Shown: in pieces, positions 23,875 to 31,995 of the stretch
Layout of the letters: each line of letters starts with the position of its first letter
Numbering within the stretch: position 1 is the stretch's first letter
Source of the DNA: Ruminococcaceae bacterium AM07-15
GTDB lineage: Bacteria > Bacillota > Clostridia > Oscillospirales > Butyricicoccaceae
NCBI GenBank assembly: GCA_003477405.1
Contig: QUDE01000017.1
Location: 7,825 to 71,824 of the forward strand
DNA length: 64,000 nt
Direction of reading: 5' to 3'
Notes under the pieces: model-generated
Seen by the model: the letters and a program-made list of their open reading frames with translations, nothing else
Told to the model about the DNA's origin: nothing
The model's database searches: none
Program-made: the position numbers and the translations under genes

Positions 23875-24324
23875 TTATTGATACGAACGCAGGTAGTCCT
23901 GTACCGCCCCCAAAGCCCGCATCAAAACGGCCATCTCCTCCGGAGACAGGACGCCGGCAATCTTTTCCACCAAATCCCGGTGGAAATTTTCATGGATCTG
24001 CTGAGCACGCAGGGCTTTGTCCGTCAAAGAGAGCAAAACCACCCGCCGGTCGGTGGGGTCCTGCTGACGCTCCACATATCCCTTTTTCTCCAGGCTGTTG
24101 ATGGCCACTGTCAATGTTCCAGTGGTCACACCCAACCTTTGGGCCACGGCCGTTGTCCGCCTCTCCCGCATACTTTTACCGGCGCAGATGGCCTCGATAA
24201 TATGCATATCCCTCACAGAGATCTCCTGGGCCTCCCCAGAGCACAAGGCATTTCCTTCAATTTTCAAAATTTCATTGAAAAGCCCCACCAAAAACTCATT
24301 GAGATTTTCCAAATATCCCGCCAT
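23875..24324 (-). CDS. MarR family regulator, FabT-like
   Basis: A 149-aa winged-helix regulator with the MarR core RTTAVAQRLGVTTGTLTVAINSLEKKGYVERQ split across residues about 55-88, and DPTDRRVVLLSLT wing. Its promoter is consensus, and a perfect TTTGA-TAT-TCAAA dyad sits at the expected transcription start. That dyad matches the known FabT operator pattern of streptococci. Directly downstream is a DegV gene. I infer control of fatty acid metabolism; FabT identity needs a phylogeny. Confidence 0.85.
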   Translation of the reverse strand: MAGYLENLNEFLVGLFNEILKIEGNALCSGEAQEISVRDMHIIEAICAGKSMRERRTTAVAQRLGVTTGTLTVAINSLEKKGYVERQQDPTDRRVVLLSLTDKALRAQQIHENFHRDLVEKIAGVLSPEEMAVLMRALGAVQDYLRSYQ

Positions 24325-24361
24325 CTTTCCGCCCCTTTCGTTGTCCTTGTCGATTGTTTTA

Positions 24362-24374
24362 TTTGATATTCAAA
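24362..24374. promoter_or_regulatory. FabT-type operator
   Basis: TTTGATATTCAAA, a perfect dyad immediately downstream of the -10 box of the MarR gene, so it overlaps the transcription start. Confidence 0.65.
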
Positions 24375-24382
24375 CAGACCGA

Positions 24383-24411
24383 AGTATACCATGCCGTAAA
24401 AAGCCCGTCAA
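24383..24411 (-). promoter_or_regulatory. Promoter of the MarR-degV unit
   Basis: TTGACG, 17-nt spacer, TATACT on the minus strand. Confidence 0.82.
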
Positions 24412-24522
24412 CTGAAAACAGATAAATTTGTGAATAGGTTCCTGTTTTTTCGGAAAAACTATCACTGCGGTCCGAAACGCCGGCCAGCGGCAAGCCCGGC
24501 CGCAGAAAGGAAGACGATTGAT

Positions 24523-24831
24523 ATGACAAATCTGCAATGCGGCGTCAGTTCCTGCGCCAACAATGCCCAGGGCTGCTGCTGCCTTCAGGGCATCGAAGTA
24601 GGCGGCACCCAGGCCAGCCAGTGTGCCGACACCTGCTGCGCTTCTTTCCAGCCCCAAAGCAGCGCTATGCAAAACGGCCCTTCCCAGGGCACACCCCACC
24701 CCAACTGTCAGATTTCCTGTGCGGCTCAGAACTGCACCTATAATACAGGCGGCAGCTGTACCGCCGCTCAGGTCACCGTGCGCAGCGGCCCGGGCCAGCA
24801 GACCGAATGCGCCACCTTCCGCCAGAAATAA
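24523..24831 (+). CDS. DUF1540 cysteine-rich protein
   Basis: A 102-aa protein with two Cys-rich DUF1540-like units: CGVSSCANNAQGCCCLQGIEV at 6-26 and CAAQNCTYNTGGSCTAAQVTV near 67-87. About fourteen cysteines suggest metal binding; the function of DUF1540 is unknown. I chose the ATG at 24523 with AAAGGAAG upstream over an in-frame ATG at 24430. It is divergent from the MarR gene and has no partner on its strand. Confidence 0.82.
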   Translation: MTNLQCGVSSCANNAQGCCCLQGIEVGGTQASQCADTCCASFQPQSSAMQNGPSQGTPHPNCQISCAAQNCTYNTGGSCTAAQVTVRSGPGQQTECATFRQK

Positions 24832-24913
24832 GTCTTTCTCCCTTGCTCCGAAACGATCCTTCTTCTGCTTTTTCCACATCTTTTCTCTTCTAAAAGACTA
24901 AATGAGCATTGTG

Positions 24914-24946
24914 AAAAAAAGCGGCGCCGGTCTTCCGGCGCCGCTT
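24914..24946 (-). terminator. Terminator of the second MarR gene
   Basis: AGCGGCGCCGG-AAGA-CCGGCGCCGCT followed by TTTTTT on the minus strand. Confidence 0.92.
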
Positions 24947-24958
24947 TGTGCCTGTTTC

Positions 24959-25501
24959 TTATTCTTCCCGGCCAGACTCCTCTTCCAAAGAAGATTCCCG
25001 GCCGCATTTTTCCCGCATGCTGTTTTCCCGCTTCTTCCGCAGATAACCATACATACAAGCCAGCACTTCATAAAACTGTTCCACTGCTTGTTCTCCCTTT
25101 TCCGCCGCCAGCATAGCGTCAAAGGCCGCGCCGTGTTCCACATCGTAAGCTTTGTGGTAATCGCTGAGCTGCTGGCCGCTGGGAGTGGCATACAGCAATG
25201 TGCGGCTTCCATTGTCCGCCGCTTTGCGTTTTTCCACCAAGCCCTTTTCTTCCAAGCGCTTGACCACCTGGGAAATGGCGCTTTTTGTCCGGTTTCCCCG
25301 CTGGGACAACTCGGTGACCGTGATTCCCGGATGATCGGCAATGCGGGTGAGCATATGCACCTCCGTCATGGAGTAGCTCTCCCCCGTACCATAATCCCGG
25401 GAAATATTGGTCCTTTCATAATAGGTGGAGACAAAATCGAAAATCAGATCTGTCCTCCCATATTCAGACAGATCCAATGGCTTTTTTTCTTCTTCCTGCA
25501 T
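24959..25501 (-). CDS. MarR family regulator with long acidic C-terminus
   Basis: A 180-aa regulator. The winged-helix core is ITVTELSQRGNRTKSAISQVVKRLEEKGLVEK (about residues 60-91, read here as two parts, ITVTELSQRGNRTKSAI and SQVVKRLEEKGLVEK) with a wing at NGSRTLLYATP. Residues 150-180 are a charged tail longer than usual. It is monocistronic, with its own promoter and terminator, and no obvious target gene next to it. The ligand is unknown. Confidence 0.83.
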   Translation of the reverse strand: MQEEEKKPLDLSEYGRTDLIFDFVSTYYERTNISRDYGTGESYSMTEVHMLTRIADHPGITVTELSQRGNRTKSAISQVVKRLEEKGLVEKRKAADNGSRTLLYATPSGQQLSDYHKAYDVEHGAAFDAMLAAEKGEQAVEQFYEVLACMYGYLRKKRENSMREKCGRESSLEEESGREE

Positions 25502-25522
25502 GGTTCCGCCCCTCTCGCTACC

Positions 25523-25551
25523 ATCCTACCCCAGGCATGGTGATTTGTCAA
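25523..25551 (-). promoter_or_regulatory. Promoter of the second MarR gene
   Basis: TTGACA, 17-nt spacer, TAGGAT on the minus strand, 22 nt before the start codon. Confidence 0.65.
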
Positions 25552-25586
25552 GAAAATGTCAATGAAATCTGAAAACTGTTCTGCTC

Positions 25587-25620
25587 AGAAAAAAGCCGGG
25601 GTTTTCGCCCCGGCTTTTTT
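25587..25620 (-). terminator. Terminator of the binding lipoprotein gene
   Basis: AAAAGCCGGGG-TTTTC-CCCCGGCTTTTTT type hairpin; A and T runs on both sides allow action in either direction. Confidence 0.92.
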
Positions 25621-25654
25621 GTTGTTGATTGGAATTGTTTCTCAATTCAAAGGC

Positions 25655-27187
25655 TTATTCGCCCCAAGAAACATTCTGCCAGAAGATTGTGCCGCCGTCG
25701 GTGATTTCCACACCCTGCAGGCGAGCATCAAAAGCTCTCATGGAGATGGGCTGATAGATGGGGGCCTGAGAGCAGATCTCATTGAGCAGAGCGGACAGTT
25801 CTTCCATGATGGGCTTTCTCTCAGCCGCATCCACGGTAACCTTCGCCTTGTCGATGAGAGCATCCACTTCCGGATTGTTCAGACGGGTCTTGTTGGAAGC
25901 ATTGATGGAGGAGCTATGATACACACCTACCACATAGCCCAGCAGGCTGTCAGAAGAATAACCGCCGATAGCCGCTGTGTAATTGCCTTCGGCTGTGGCC
26001 GACAGATAAGTGGCCAGGTCCATGCTCTCGATTTCGCAGTTGATGCCGATTTCCTTCAGGTTGGCCTGAATCACTTCACCGGCCCGCTTCTTGGTGTCGT
26101 CAGAGCAGATGATGGAGAACTTGATGGAGGCGGGATCCACACCGGATTTCTCCAGCCATTCCTTAGCCTTCTCTACATCATAGGTATCGGCGTTCTCTTC
26201 GGTAGCGCCCTCAAAGTTCATGGGCATCTGGGAGAGAGCAGGAGTAGCCATACCATTGTAGGCCACGGTAACAACGCTTTCTTTGTCGATGGCGGTGTTG
26301 ATGGCGTGACGCACATCCTGGTTATCCAGGCCGGGGGTCTCGTTGTTCAGCATCAGCCAAGTCAGGTTGGTGGCGTTGTAATCGATAACTGTCAGATCAT
26401 CATTGCCCTTCAAACGATCGGCATCCATGGCTTCCACTTCAATGATGAAGTCGATTTCGCCGGCTTCCAGAGCGATGGTACGGGAAGAGCCTTCGGGGAT
26501 GATCTTCCAAGTCATGTTCTTAATGGAAGGAGCGCCTTCAAAGTAATCTTCAAAAGCTTCGAACTCCAGGCTGTCGCCCCGGTTCCACTTGACAAACTTA
26601 TAAGGGCCGGTGCCGATGGGATCGGAGTTAAAGTCATGGCCTTCGTCGATCAGCTTTTTGGGCACGACAGCGTTACCATGGGAAGTCAGGTTGCTCAGGA
26701 CCATGGCATCGGGGCCGTCGGTCTTGATTTCAACAGTCAGATCGTCCACCTTGGAGATGGAGATAAAGTTCTTATTATACAGATTGACTTCAGCAAAACC
26801 CTGGGCCCACTGGAGGGAAGCGACCACATCGTCAGCAGTCATGGTATCGCCGTTATGGAATTTGACGCCTTCCTTAATCTTAAAGTGCCAGGTGCTGTCA
26901 TCCACATTTTCATAAGAATCCACCAGATCAGGAACCGGTTCCAGATCCATACTGGTTTTGAACAGGGTGTTGTAGGTGAGAATATTCATATAAGAGCCAG
27001 CCACCGCATTGTGCTCCGTGGGAGACAAAGAGGGAGTCTCGCCCATGGTGGCAATGACAATACTGTCTTTCTTGCCGCCCTCTTCTTTACCGCTGTTCTT
27101 CTTGCCCTCATCACTGGAGCAACCGGCCAACAGGCCAGAGGCCATCACTGTGGCCAGCAGGAAGCTGAGTATTCTTTTTTTCTTCAT
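25655..27187 (-). CDS. Solute-binding lipoprotein, oligopeptide (family 5) type, orphan
   Basis: A 510-aa extracellular lipoprotein of an ABC importer. A short basic N-terminus and hydrophobic segment lead to the lipobox LLAGC at about residues 19-23, followed by a Ser/Lys/Glu-rich linker. The family 5 fold is shown by SLSPTEHNAVAGSYMNILTYN, then WHFKIKEGVKFHNGDTMTADDV (about 115-136) and FKTSMDLEPVPDLVDSY. Substrates of this family are peptides, nickel or sugars; which one is unknown. No permease or ATPase gene is adjacent, so it must use a transporter encoded elsewhere. I chose the ATG at 27187 with GAGGTG 6 nt upstream. Confidence 0.9.
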   Translation of the reverse strand: MKKKRILSFLLATVMASGLLAGCSSDEGKKNSGKEEGGKKDSIVIATMGETPSLSPTEHNAVAGSYMNILTYNTLFKTSMDLEPVPDLVDSYENVDDSTWHFKIKEGVKFHNGDTMTADDVVASLQWAQGFAEVNLYNKNFISISKVDDLTVEIKTDGPDAMVLSNLTSHGNAVVPKKLIDEGHDFNSDPIGTGPYKFVKWNRGDSLEFEAFEDYFEGAPSIKNMTWKIIPEGSSRTIALEAGEIDFIIEVEAMDADRLKGNDDLTVIDYNATNLTWLMLNNETPGLDNQDVRHAINTAIDKESVVTVAYNGMATPALSQMPMNFEGATEENADTYDVEKAKEWLEKSGVDPASIKFSIICSDDTKKRAGEVIQANLKEIGINCEIESMDLATYLSATAEGNYTAAIGGYSSDSLLGYVVGVYHSSSINASNKTRLNNPEVDALIDKAKVTVDAAERKPIMEELSALLNEICSQAPIYQPISMRAFDARLQGVEITDGGTIFWQNVSWGE

Positions 27188-27279
27188 ACCTTTCACCTCA
27201 TTTTCATCGTTTCACCTGCAAAACACAGGTGACAGCTTGGGGTTGGTCTCCGGATTTTGTCTTCCATTGACTGACTTTC

Positions 27280-27308
27280 ATTATAGACTTCTGGTTGGTT
27301 GCTGTCAA
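27280..27308 (-). promoter_or_regulatory. Perfect consensus promoter of the binding lipoprotein gene
   Basis: TTGACA, 17-nt spacer, TATAAT. The leader of about 85 nt contains a 7-bp hairpin (TCACCTG-7 nt-CAGGTGA, about 27211-27231). Confidence 0.88.
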
Positions 27309-27579
27309 AAATTAAAAAACAATAAATTCCTATTTTTTATCTTCTTTCTCCTTTCAATTTTTGTATATTTTTGCGCACTTTATCTTTTTAAAATGGAGAA
27401 TTTGCACAAATTTATATGCTTTCATTCCCCCGGAATCAAAACTTCTTTTAAACATTTTTCACAAATTCAATGTGGTATCTTTTGTTTTTTGAAGCTATTT
27501 TATCCAGTTTTTCAAATTTCATTTGCATATTTTCAACATTTGTGAAATCTTTTAATAATATTTTTTATTCAAAAGCGAA
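27309..27579. other. AT-rich intergenic region without a gene
   Basis: About 270 bases of strongly AT-rich DNA between the MerR terminator and the lipoprotein promoter. No frame with a ribosome site and no stable structure is apparent. Its A/T tracts may act as an upstream promoter element or bind regulators. Confidence 0.5.
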
Positions 27580-27606
27580 TAAAAAGATGCGCAGCTGCGC
27601 ATCCTT
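27580..27606 (-). terminator. Terminator directly after the MerR gene
   Basis: GATGCGCAGCTGCGCATC, a perfect palindrome, followed by TTTTTATT on the minus strand. It starts at the stop codon. Confidence 0.85.
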
Positions 27607-28011
27607 TTACTTCATATTCTTTTCCGATTCCTGGGAGGGAAATAAGCGCCGCTCGGCAGGAATAACCCACTTTTCATAGTTTTCTATTTTGGCATCCAGC
27701 CGCTGCAAAGTCTGTTCCATTTCATGAATGCGGCTGCACAGTCTCTGGCGCTGTTCCACGAGAAGCTGCTTCCGCTGCTCCCTGGTGCTCTCTCCCTGAC
27801 GAAACAGCGCCACATACTCGATCAGGGCCTCCACGGCTACGCCGGCGTTGCGCATGCATTTGATAAACTCCACCCAGCTGCAAGACTCTTCATCATAATC
27901 CCGAAGTCCACTTTGGGTGCGAGGCACCGGCGGAATCAAACCAATGCGTTCATAATAGCGCAGTGTATCCACCGACAAATCATATTTCTGCGCCGCTTCT
28001 CCAATGGTCAT
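27607..28011 (-). CDS. MerR family transcriptional regulator
   Basis: A 134-aa regulator. The N-terminal HTH MTIGEAAQKYDLSVDTLRYY is followed by ERIGLIPPVPRTQSGLRDYDEE and a coiled-coil dimerisation helix at about 75-115. The C-terminus lacks the Cys pairs of metal sensors, which suggests a drug, aldehyde or redox sensor of the AdhR/YraB kind. I chose the ATG at 28011 (GGGAGG upstream). Its promoter has the 19-bp spacer and dyad typical of MerR-controlled promoters, so it is probably autoactivated. No enzyme gene follows before the terminator. Confidence 0.88.
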   Translation of the reverse strand: MTIGEAAQKYDLSVDTLRYYERIGLIPPVPRTQSGLRDYDEESCSWVEFIKCMRNAGVAVEALIEYVALFRQGESTREQRKQLLVEQRQRLCSRIHEMEQTLQRLDAKIENYEKWVIPAERRLFPSQESEKNMK

Positions 28012-28040
28012 GCCTTTCCCTCCCGGCTTTTCTTTTTCCC

Positions 28041-28071
28041 ATTGTACTCCCTGGAGCTTACTCCAGGTCAA
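28041..28071 (-). promoter_or_regulatory. MerR-type promoter with 19-bp spacer and dyad
   Basis: TTGACC, 19-nt spacer, TACAAT on the minus strand; the spacer holds CTGGAG-TAAG-CTCCAG. Long spacers with a central dyad are the hallmark of MerR-activated promoters. Confidence 0.82.
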
Positions 28072-28086
28072 GCGGACCGCTCCGGC

Positions 28087-28503
28087 TTATTGATTGTGGA
28101 ACAGCCTTTCTTCGATCTGAGCAATGGTCACCTGCTCCAGGCGATCCAGGCAGATCCCATTGAGCTGGCTGCAAATATCGTCCATCACTCCAGCCATTCC
28201 CGAAGCCACCTGACATTTGATGTCTTCCCCGCCGGAATGCCAGGAGCATTCCACAAAGGTGGTTTCCACCGCCTCGGCCACTTGACGCAGTGTCACCTGG
28301 TGAGGGTCCTTCTGAAAGCGATAGCCTCCTTCGCTTCCCTCCCTCGTCTCCACCAGCCCAGCCCGTTTCAGCTTGGCCAGCACCTTCCGCACCCGAGCCG
28401 GATTGGTGCAAATGTTGGAGGCCATCTTTTCGCTGGACAGCATGGTGCCCATATGATTCAAATAAACCAATGCATGAACGGCAATGGTGTATTCCCCTGT
28501 CAT
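28087..28503 (-). CDS. Rrf2 family transcriptional regulator
   Basis: A 138-aa regulator with the Rrf2 winged helix: EYTIAVHALVYLNHMG, then SSEKMASNICTNPARVRKVLAKL and REGSEGGYRFQKDPHQVTL. Only two cysteines (in ECSWHSGGEDIKC) lie where IscR-type members carry three, so an Fe-S cluster is doubtful. The ATG at 28503 overlaps the ogt stop by 4 nt, and AAGGAG precedes it. It is the last gene of the GDPD-ogt unit. The regulated genes are not evident. Confidence 0.87.
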   Translation of the reverse strand: MTGEYTIAVHALVYLNHMGTMLSSEKMASNICTNPARVRKVLAKLKRAGLVETREGSEGGYRFQKDPHQVTLRQVAEAVETTFVECSWHSGGEDIKCQVASGMAGVMDDICSQLNGICLDRLEQVTIAQIEERLFHNQ

Positions 28504-28994
28504 CTTTCCTTCTCCTTTCCCAGCTGCCGGGGCAGCGCCCCTTCCAAGTGCAGCAGTTTCTTTTTTTGTTCTACGCCTCCGGCATAACCCCGCAGTACCC
28601 CTGCGGCCCCTACCACCCGATGGCAGGGAATGAAAATGGAAATGGGATTGCGGCCATTGGCCTGCCCAACGGCCCGAGCGGCCAAAGGCCGGCCCACCAT
28701 CTGGGCCAACTGGCCATAAGTGATGGTGGTCCCATAGGGGATCTGCCTGAGCGCCTGCCACACCTGGCGCTGAAACTCCGTACCCTGAGGATGCAAAGGC
28801 AGATCAAATTCCTTTCTCTTTCCCTCCAGATACTCCTGCAGCTGCCGGGCGGCTTCCTCCAAAAGAGGGGTGCTCTCTTCCACAAAAGCATCGGGGCGCA
28901 CCGAACCTCCCAAAAACACATTGGTAATGGCCCCGCCCTCCTGGGCGATACCCACCCGGCCCAAAAAAGTATCCAGAAATATGGCCTGTTTCAC
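28500..28994 (-). CDS. ogt: Methylated-DNA-protein cysteine methyltransferase
   Basis: A 164-aa suicide DNA repair protein that removes alkyl groups from O6-alkylguanine. The acceptor cysteine lies in IPCHRVVGAAG near residue 133; the HTH part (FQRQVWQALRQIPYGTTITYG) and the Asn-Pro loop (GRNPISIFIPC) are intact. The length is normal. It follows the GDPD gene after 14 nt and overlaps the rrf2 gene by 4 nt. Confidence 0.94.
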   Translation of the reverse strand: MKQAIFLDTFLGRVGIAQEGGAITNVFLGGSVRPDAFVEESTPLLEEAARQLQEYLEGKRKEFDLPLHPQGTEFQRQVWQALRQIPYGTTITYGQLAQMVGRPLAARAVGQANGRNPISIFIPCHRVVGAAGVLRGYAGGVEQKKKLLHLEGALPRQLGKEKER

Positions 28995-29008
28995 ATCTGT
29001 CCTCTTTT

Positions 29009-30808
29009 CTATTCCAGCAAATCGTTTACTTCATCCAACATCACAGCAGGCGCTGTGGGATAGCCAAAGAACACCGGCGTCCAGAATTCCAGCAGCAGGC
29101 TTTGATCGCCCGACTCCAGGAAATACTGAACCAAATAGGGATTGTCGGTGACAATACCGTCAGGCTGACAATAAATAGCCCGGCGGATGCCCCATTCGCT
29201 GTTGGCCGTCCAGGTATAGGCCTCCTTGCCAGCAGCATGGATCTGGGACACCAGCAAAGGATTGAGGAATGTATACTGAATGCTGTATCCATCTACATAA
29301 TCGATATTATATTGATCGCCATAAAGAAGAGAAGTGATATAGATTGTTTTGATCTCCGGCGCGATCTCCTTCACCCGTTCCAAGGTCTCCAAATCCATGG
29401 AAGCAATGGAGCAGCGCTCCTCTGCCTGGTTCTTCCGGATGAGGGCCACCGTTCGCTCTACCAAAGACCGTTCGTTTCCGGTGACCTTCAGCTCGATCAT
29501 CAGATCCAGCTTTTTCCCCGCTACCTTGATGGCCTCATCCAGTGTGGGAATGGGCTCCACCAGATTGAGCTTCTGCACATCCTCATAAGTCACATCCCAC
29601 ACCTGGGCGTCGTAACCGGTGGTGCGGCGCAGCGAGGTATCGTGGAGCAAAATCAAAGTGCCGTCACTGGTCTGGCGGATGTCGATCTCTGCAATGGCCG
29701 ACCCGCTGGCTTTGGCTGCCCGCAAAGCGGCCAGCGTGTTTTCCGGCGCCAACTGTGCGCCGCCCCGGTGAGCCACTACCTGGATCTGGGTCTCCGGCCA
29801 ATAAAATACCTGACCGCCCAGCTCGGTTTCACTGAAAATAGCCAGAGCCGCAAGCCCCAGCGCAATGGAGACCAGACGCAGGATCTGGGACAGCCTCCGT
29901 CTCTGCTTTCCCTGAGGCTGCCGGTCTCCCCGGAACCGGTGGTACAGCACCGTGGTAAGGGCAAAGAACACCACGGAGAAAAGCACAAAAACACCAATAC
30001 GCCCCAATCGGCTCCAGGCCAGATAGTCCAGCTGAAAAACCGAACGGGCTTCGTCGGTATCATAGCGGAAGTTGGCCACTCCGGCTGTAATATACACAGC
30101 CACCAAATAGAGCACCAGTGCTCCCAGGCCGATCCTCAGAAAATAGCGGACCACCTGATTCAAAGCCTGTTTTTTATGCCGTCTCAGAATACTGCAGCTG
30201 CTCTCCCACGCCTGTGAGAAATTGGCTCCATCGGCCATGGCCTGAAAACCAAAAAGGAACCAGAACAACGCCGCAGCCAGCAGCAGGATCAGCAGCACAA
30301 ACAGCCCCCACACCCAACTGTGTTCTTGGGCCAGGCTGAGGAAGGAGGTGACGATCTGCCCTGCAATGCCCATATTGCCGGTGAACGGCGCCATCAGCAC
30401 TGGCAGTGCCGCTGTCAAACCAAGGATCAGCGGCAGGTTGGCCCACCGAAACAGCCGCACGGAGCGGAGAAAAGCCTTTCCCAGAAGTTTGAGAAACGAA
30501 GAGCTTTCCCGCCGCCAGGCTCGTTCACAGGCCAAAGTCAAGGTCATCATCTCAAAATAAAAATACCACAAAAACAGCAGAAGCCAAAGAAAGCTCACCA
30601 CCGCTGCGGCGGGACTTTCGGTCATGGCCCGCAAGGTCTGCTTGGTGACGGTCTCCAGCTCGGAGGTACGGAGCATCCGGGCCGATATGCCACGAAACAA
30701 CGGCAAAAGCAGCAAAAACCCTGCCATTTTATGTGCCAACTCAAAACAGAGCAAATATCCCCAGTCCCATACCAGGACCTGCCACACCGGCCTTTTTTCC
30801 CTCTCCAT
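29009..30808 (-). CDS. Membrane-anchored glycerophosphodiester phosphodiesterase
   Basis: A 599-aa protein. The N-terminal 330 residues are a multi-pass membrane domain (about seven helices) of the type that precedes GDPD domains in Firmicutes. The C-terminal catalytic domain starts VVAHRGGAQLAPENTLAALR at about 347 and continues with AIAEIDIRQTSDGTLILLHD, holding the catalytic His and the metal-binding Glu, Asp and His. It hydrolyses glycerophosphodiesters to glycerol-3-phosphate, probably at the outer membrane face; the exact lipid or teichoic acid substrate is unknown. Promoter at 30862-30890. Confidence 0.92.
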   Translation of the reverse strand: MEREKRPVWQVLVWDWGYLLCFELAHKMAGFLLLLPLFRGISARMLRTSELETVTKQTLRAMTESPAAAVVSFLWLLLFLWYFYFEMMTLTLACERAWRRESSSFLKLLGKAFLRSVRLFRWANLPLILGLTAALPVLMAPFTGNMGIAGQIVTSFLSLAQEHSWVWGLFVLLILLLAAALFWFLFGFQAMADGANFSQAWESSCSILRRHKKQALNQVVRYFLRIGLGALVLYLVAVYITAGVANFRYDTDEARSVFQLDYLAWSRLGRIGVFVLFSVVFFALTTVLYHRFRGDRQPQGKQRRRLSQILRLVSIALGLAALAIFSETELGGQVFYWPETQIQVVAHRGGAQLAPENTLAALRAAKASGSAIAEIDIRQTSDGTLILLHDTSLRRTTGYDAQVWDVTYEDVQKLNLVEPIPTLDEAIKVAGKKLDLMIELKVTGNERSLVERTVALIRKNQAEERCSIASMDLETLERVKEIAPEIKTIYITSLLYGDQYNIDYVDGYSIQYTFLNPLLVSQIHAAGKEAYTWTANSEWGIRRAIYCQPDGIVTDNPYLVQYFLESGDQSLLLEFWTPVFFGYPTAPAVMLDEVNDLLE

Positions 30809-30861
30809 TTTTCCCGCTCCCTCGCCTCACGGCTCCCAAATAATCAAAACGCTGATTTTAT

Positions 30862-30890
30862 ATTATACACCGTTTCCTCGTTCGGTTCAA
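30862..30890 (-). promoter_or_regulatory. Promoter of the GDPD-ogt-rrf2 unit
   Basis: TTGAAC, 17-nt spacer, TATAAT on the minus strand. Confidence 0.8.
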
Positions 30891-30952
30891 CTTGCAAACG
30901 CTGTTTCCCGCGCTTCCTGAGAAAGTCTGAAATGTTTTCTATTCCAGTGCAT

Positions 30953-30992
30953 AAAAAATCCACAAGCTCTCAAGAAAGCTTGTGGATTTTGG
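30953..30992 (-). terminator. Terminator of the DUF2089 operon
   Basis: AAAATCCACAAGCT-8 nt-AGCTTGTGGATTTT followed by TTA on the minus strand: 14-bp stem with a run of six T at its end. Confidence 0.8.
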
Positions 30993-31066
30993 AACAACGA
31001 TAAAACATTTATGGCACCAAAAAACAAAGGGGCAACCGCTTCCCTGTTTTACGGTCTGACTTTGAT

Positions 31067-31342
31067 TCAAATATCTTTTGCTTTCATCTTGGCGATTTCT
31101 TTTTTCTTCGCAACTTCATGGCCTTCGGCCCACATCAAAAAAACAATCACTGTAGGAAACAAAATTGTTTTCCAGTCCTCTGCCAAATTGATCATACCAT
31201 TGAAGAAGAGCACGGCCAAAAAGATAATCCACGCAAAAGGGATAATTCCGCCCACATACCAATATTTCGGCGGACGGCGACAGGCCCAATAATGAAATAC
31301 GATCACAACGAGGGCAATCACCAACGAAATTGCTGCCTTCAT
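31067..31342 (-). CDS. Small three-helix membrane protein (paralogue A)
   Basis: A 91-aa membrane protein with hydrophobic segments at about residues 3-19, 29-48 and 60-74, and a basic C-terminus ending KMKAKDI. It shares the GGxIP motif (YVGGIIPFAW) and the (K/R)M(K/R)AKD tail with its upstream neighbour, so the two are paralogues. GGAGG lies ahead of the ATG at 31342. It is the third gene of an operon led by a DUF2089 regulator. The function is unknown; a membrane-stress or bacteriocin-like role is only a guess. Confidence 0.75.
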   Translation of the reverse strand: MKAAISLVIALVVIVFHYWACRRPPKYWYVGGIIPFAWIIFLAVLFFNGMINLAEDWKTILFPTVIVFLMWAEGHEVAKKKEIAKMKAKDI

Positions 31343-31355
31343 CAAATTTACCTCC

Positions 31356-31658
31356 TTACATATCTTTCGCTCTCATGCGTTCCATTTCTTTCTGCTGCAG
31401 CTTTTTGTATTTATCCCGTCCACTTCCCCACTCTCCAAAAAACAAAGTATTCAGGATAATGAAGGGAAAAACATACCGCATTTCCAACGGAACAATACCG
31501 CTGGCAAAAATCCAAATGGTTCCTATAAGGATCAAGCATGGAATCATACCGCCCCAAAGGGGACTTTTCATCTTTGTACACAAGAGATTCTCAGCCACCA
31601 TCAATACCAACGCAATAGCAAAACCAGCAACAAGTTCTAGAACCGTTACATCAATCAT
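31356..31658 (-). CDS. Small three-helix membrane protein (paralogue B)
   Basis: A 100-aa membrane protein with three hydrophobic segments (about 6-24, 35-54 and 62-77) and a basic tail ending ERMRAKDM. It resembles the next gene in motif order (WGGMIPCLIL, then the RMRAKD tail). I chose the ATG at 31658 with GGGAG upstream; it overlaps the DUF2089 gene by 8 nt. No known family recognised. Confidence 0.75.
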   Translation of the reverse strand: MIDVTVLELVAGFAIALVLMVAENLLCTKMKSPLWGGMIPCLILIGTIWIFASGIVPLEMRYVFPFIILNTLFFGEWGSGRDKYKKLQQKEMERMRAKDM

Positions 31659-31959
31659 TCTCGCTTCTCCCTTTCTCTTGCTTGTACTTATCAATAATAA
31701 GCTTCGCCGTTTCCAGATCGATTCTGGAATCCACGGCCAGCCCTTTGATGAAAGTGGAAAAGGGCTCCTCCTCCTTTTTATCGTTCAGCTCTATTTTCTG
31801 GATCAGTTTATCCAGACGAAGACGAACAGTGGGATAGGATACCTCATACAAGCGAGCAATTTCTTTGAGCGACCCGGATTTCAGCACAAAATTTTTAAGA
31901 AAAGTCGCATCTTCCGGTTCCAATGCAAGAATCCACTGTGGAATCTTATCTATTTCCAT
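31651..31959 (-). CDS. DUF2089 family HTH protein
   Basis: A 102-aa protein of the DUF2089 type. It has PQWILALEPEDATFLKNFVL at 7-26, an HTH-like GSLKEIARLYEVSYPTVRLR at 29-48, then an acidic C-terminal part. DUF2089 proteins look like small sigma-factor-region-4 or HTH regulators; their targets are mostly unknown. AAAGGAG precedes the ATG. It leads the operon with two paralogous membrane proteins, so it probably regulates them and itself. Repeated TTAAAGT-like sequences flank the promoter. Confidence 0.82.
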   Translation of the reverse strand: MEIDKIPQWILALEPEDATFLKNFVLKSGSLKEIARLYEVSYPTVRLRLDKLIQKIELNDKKEEEPFSTFIKGLAVDSRIDLETAKLIIDKYKQEKGRSEND

Positions 31960-31995
31960 TTCAATTCTCCTTTCGTTTTCACTTTAACTATATTG

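Noticed and set aside
24430..24522. N-terminal extension of the DUF1540 protein
   Set aside because: The extension has no ribosome site and no homology; the ATG at 24523 is preceded by AAAGGAAG.
25556..27232. 558-codon plus-strand frame opposite the binding lipoprotein
   Set aside because: The minus strand has a lipobox, the family 5 motifs, a consensus promoter and a terminator.
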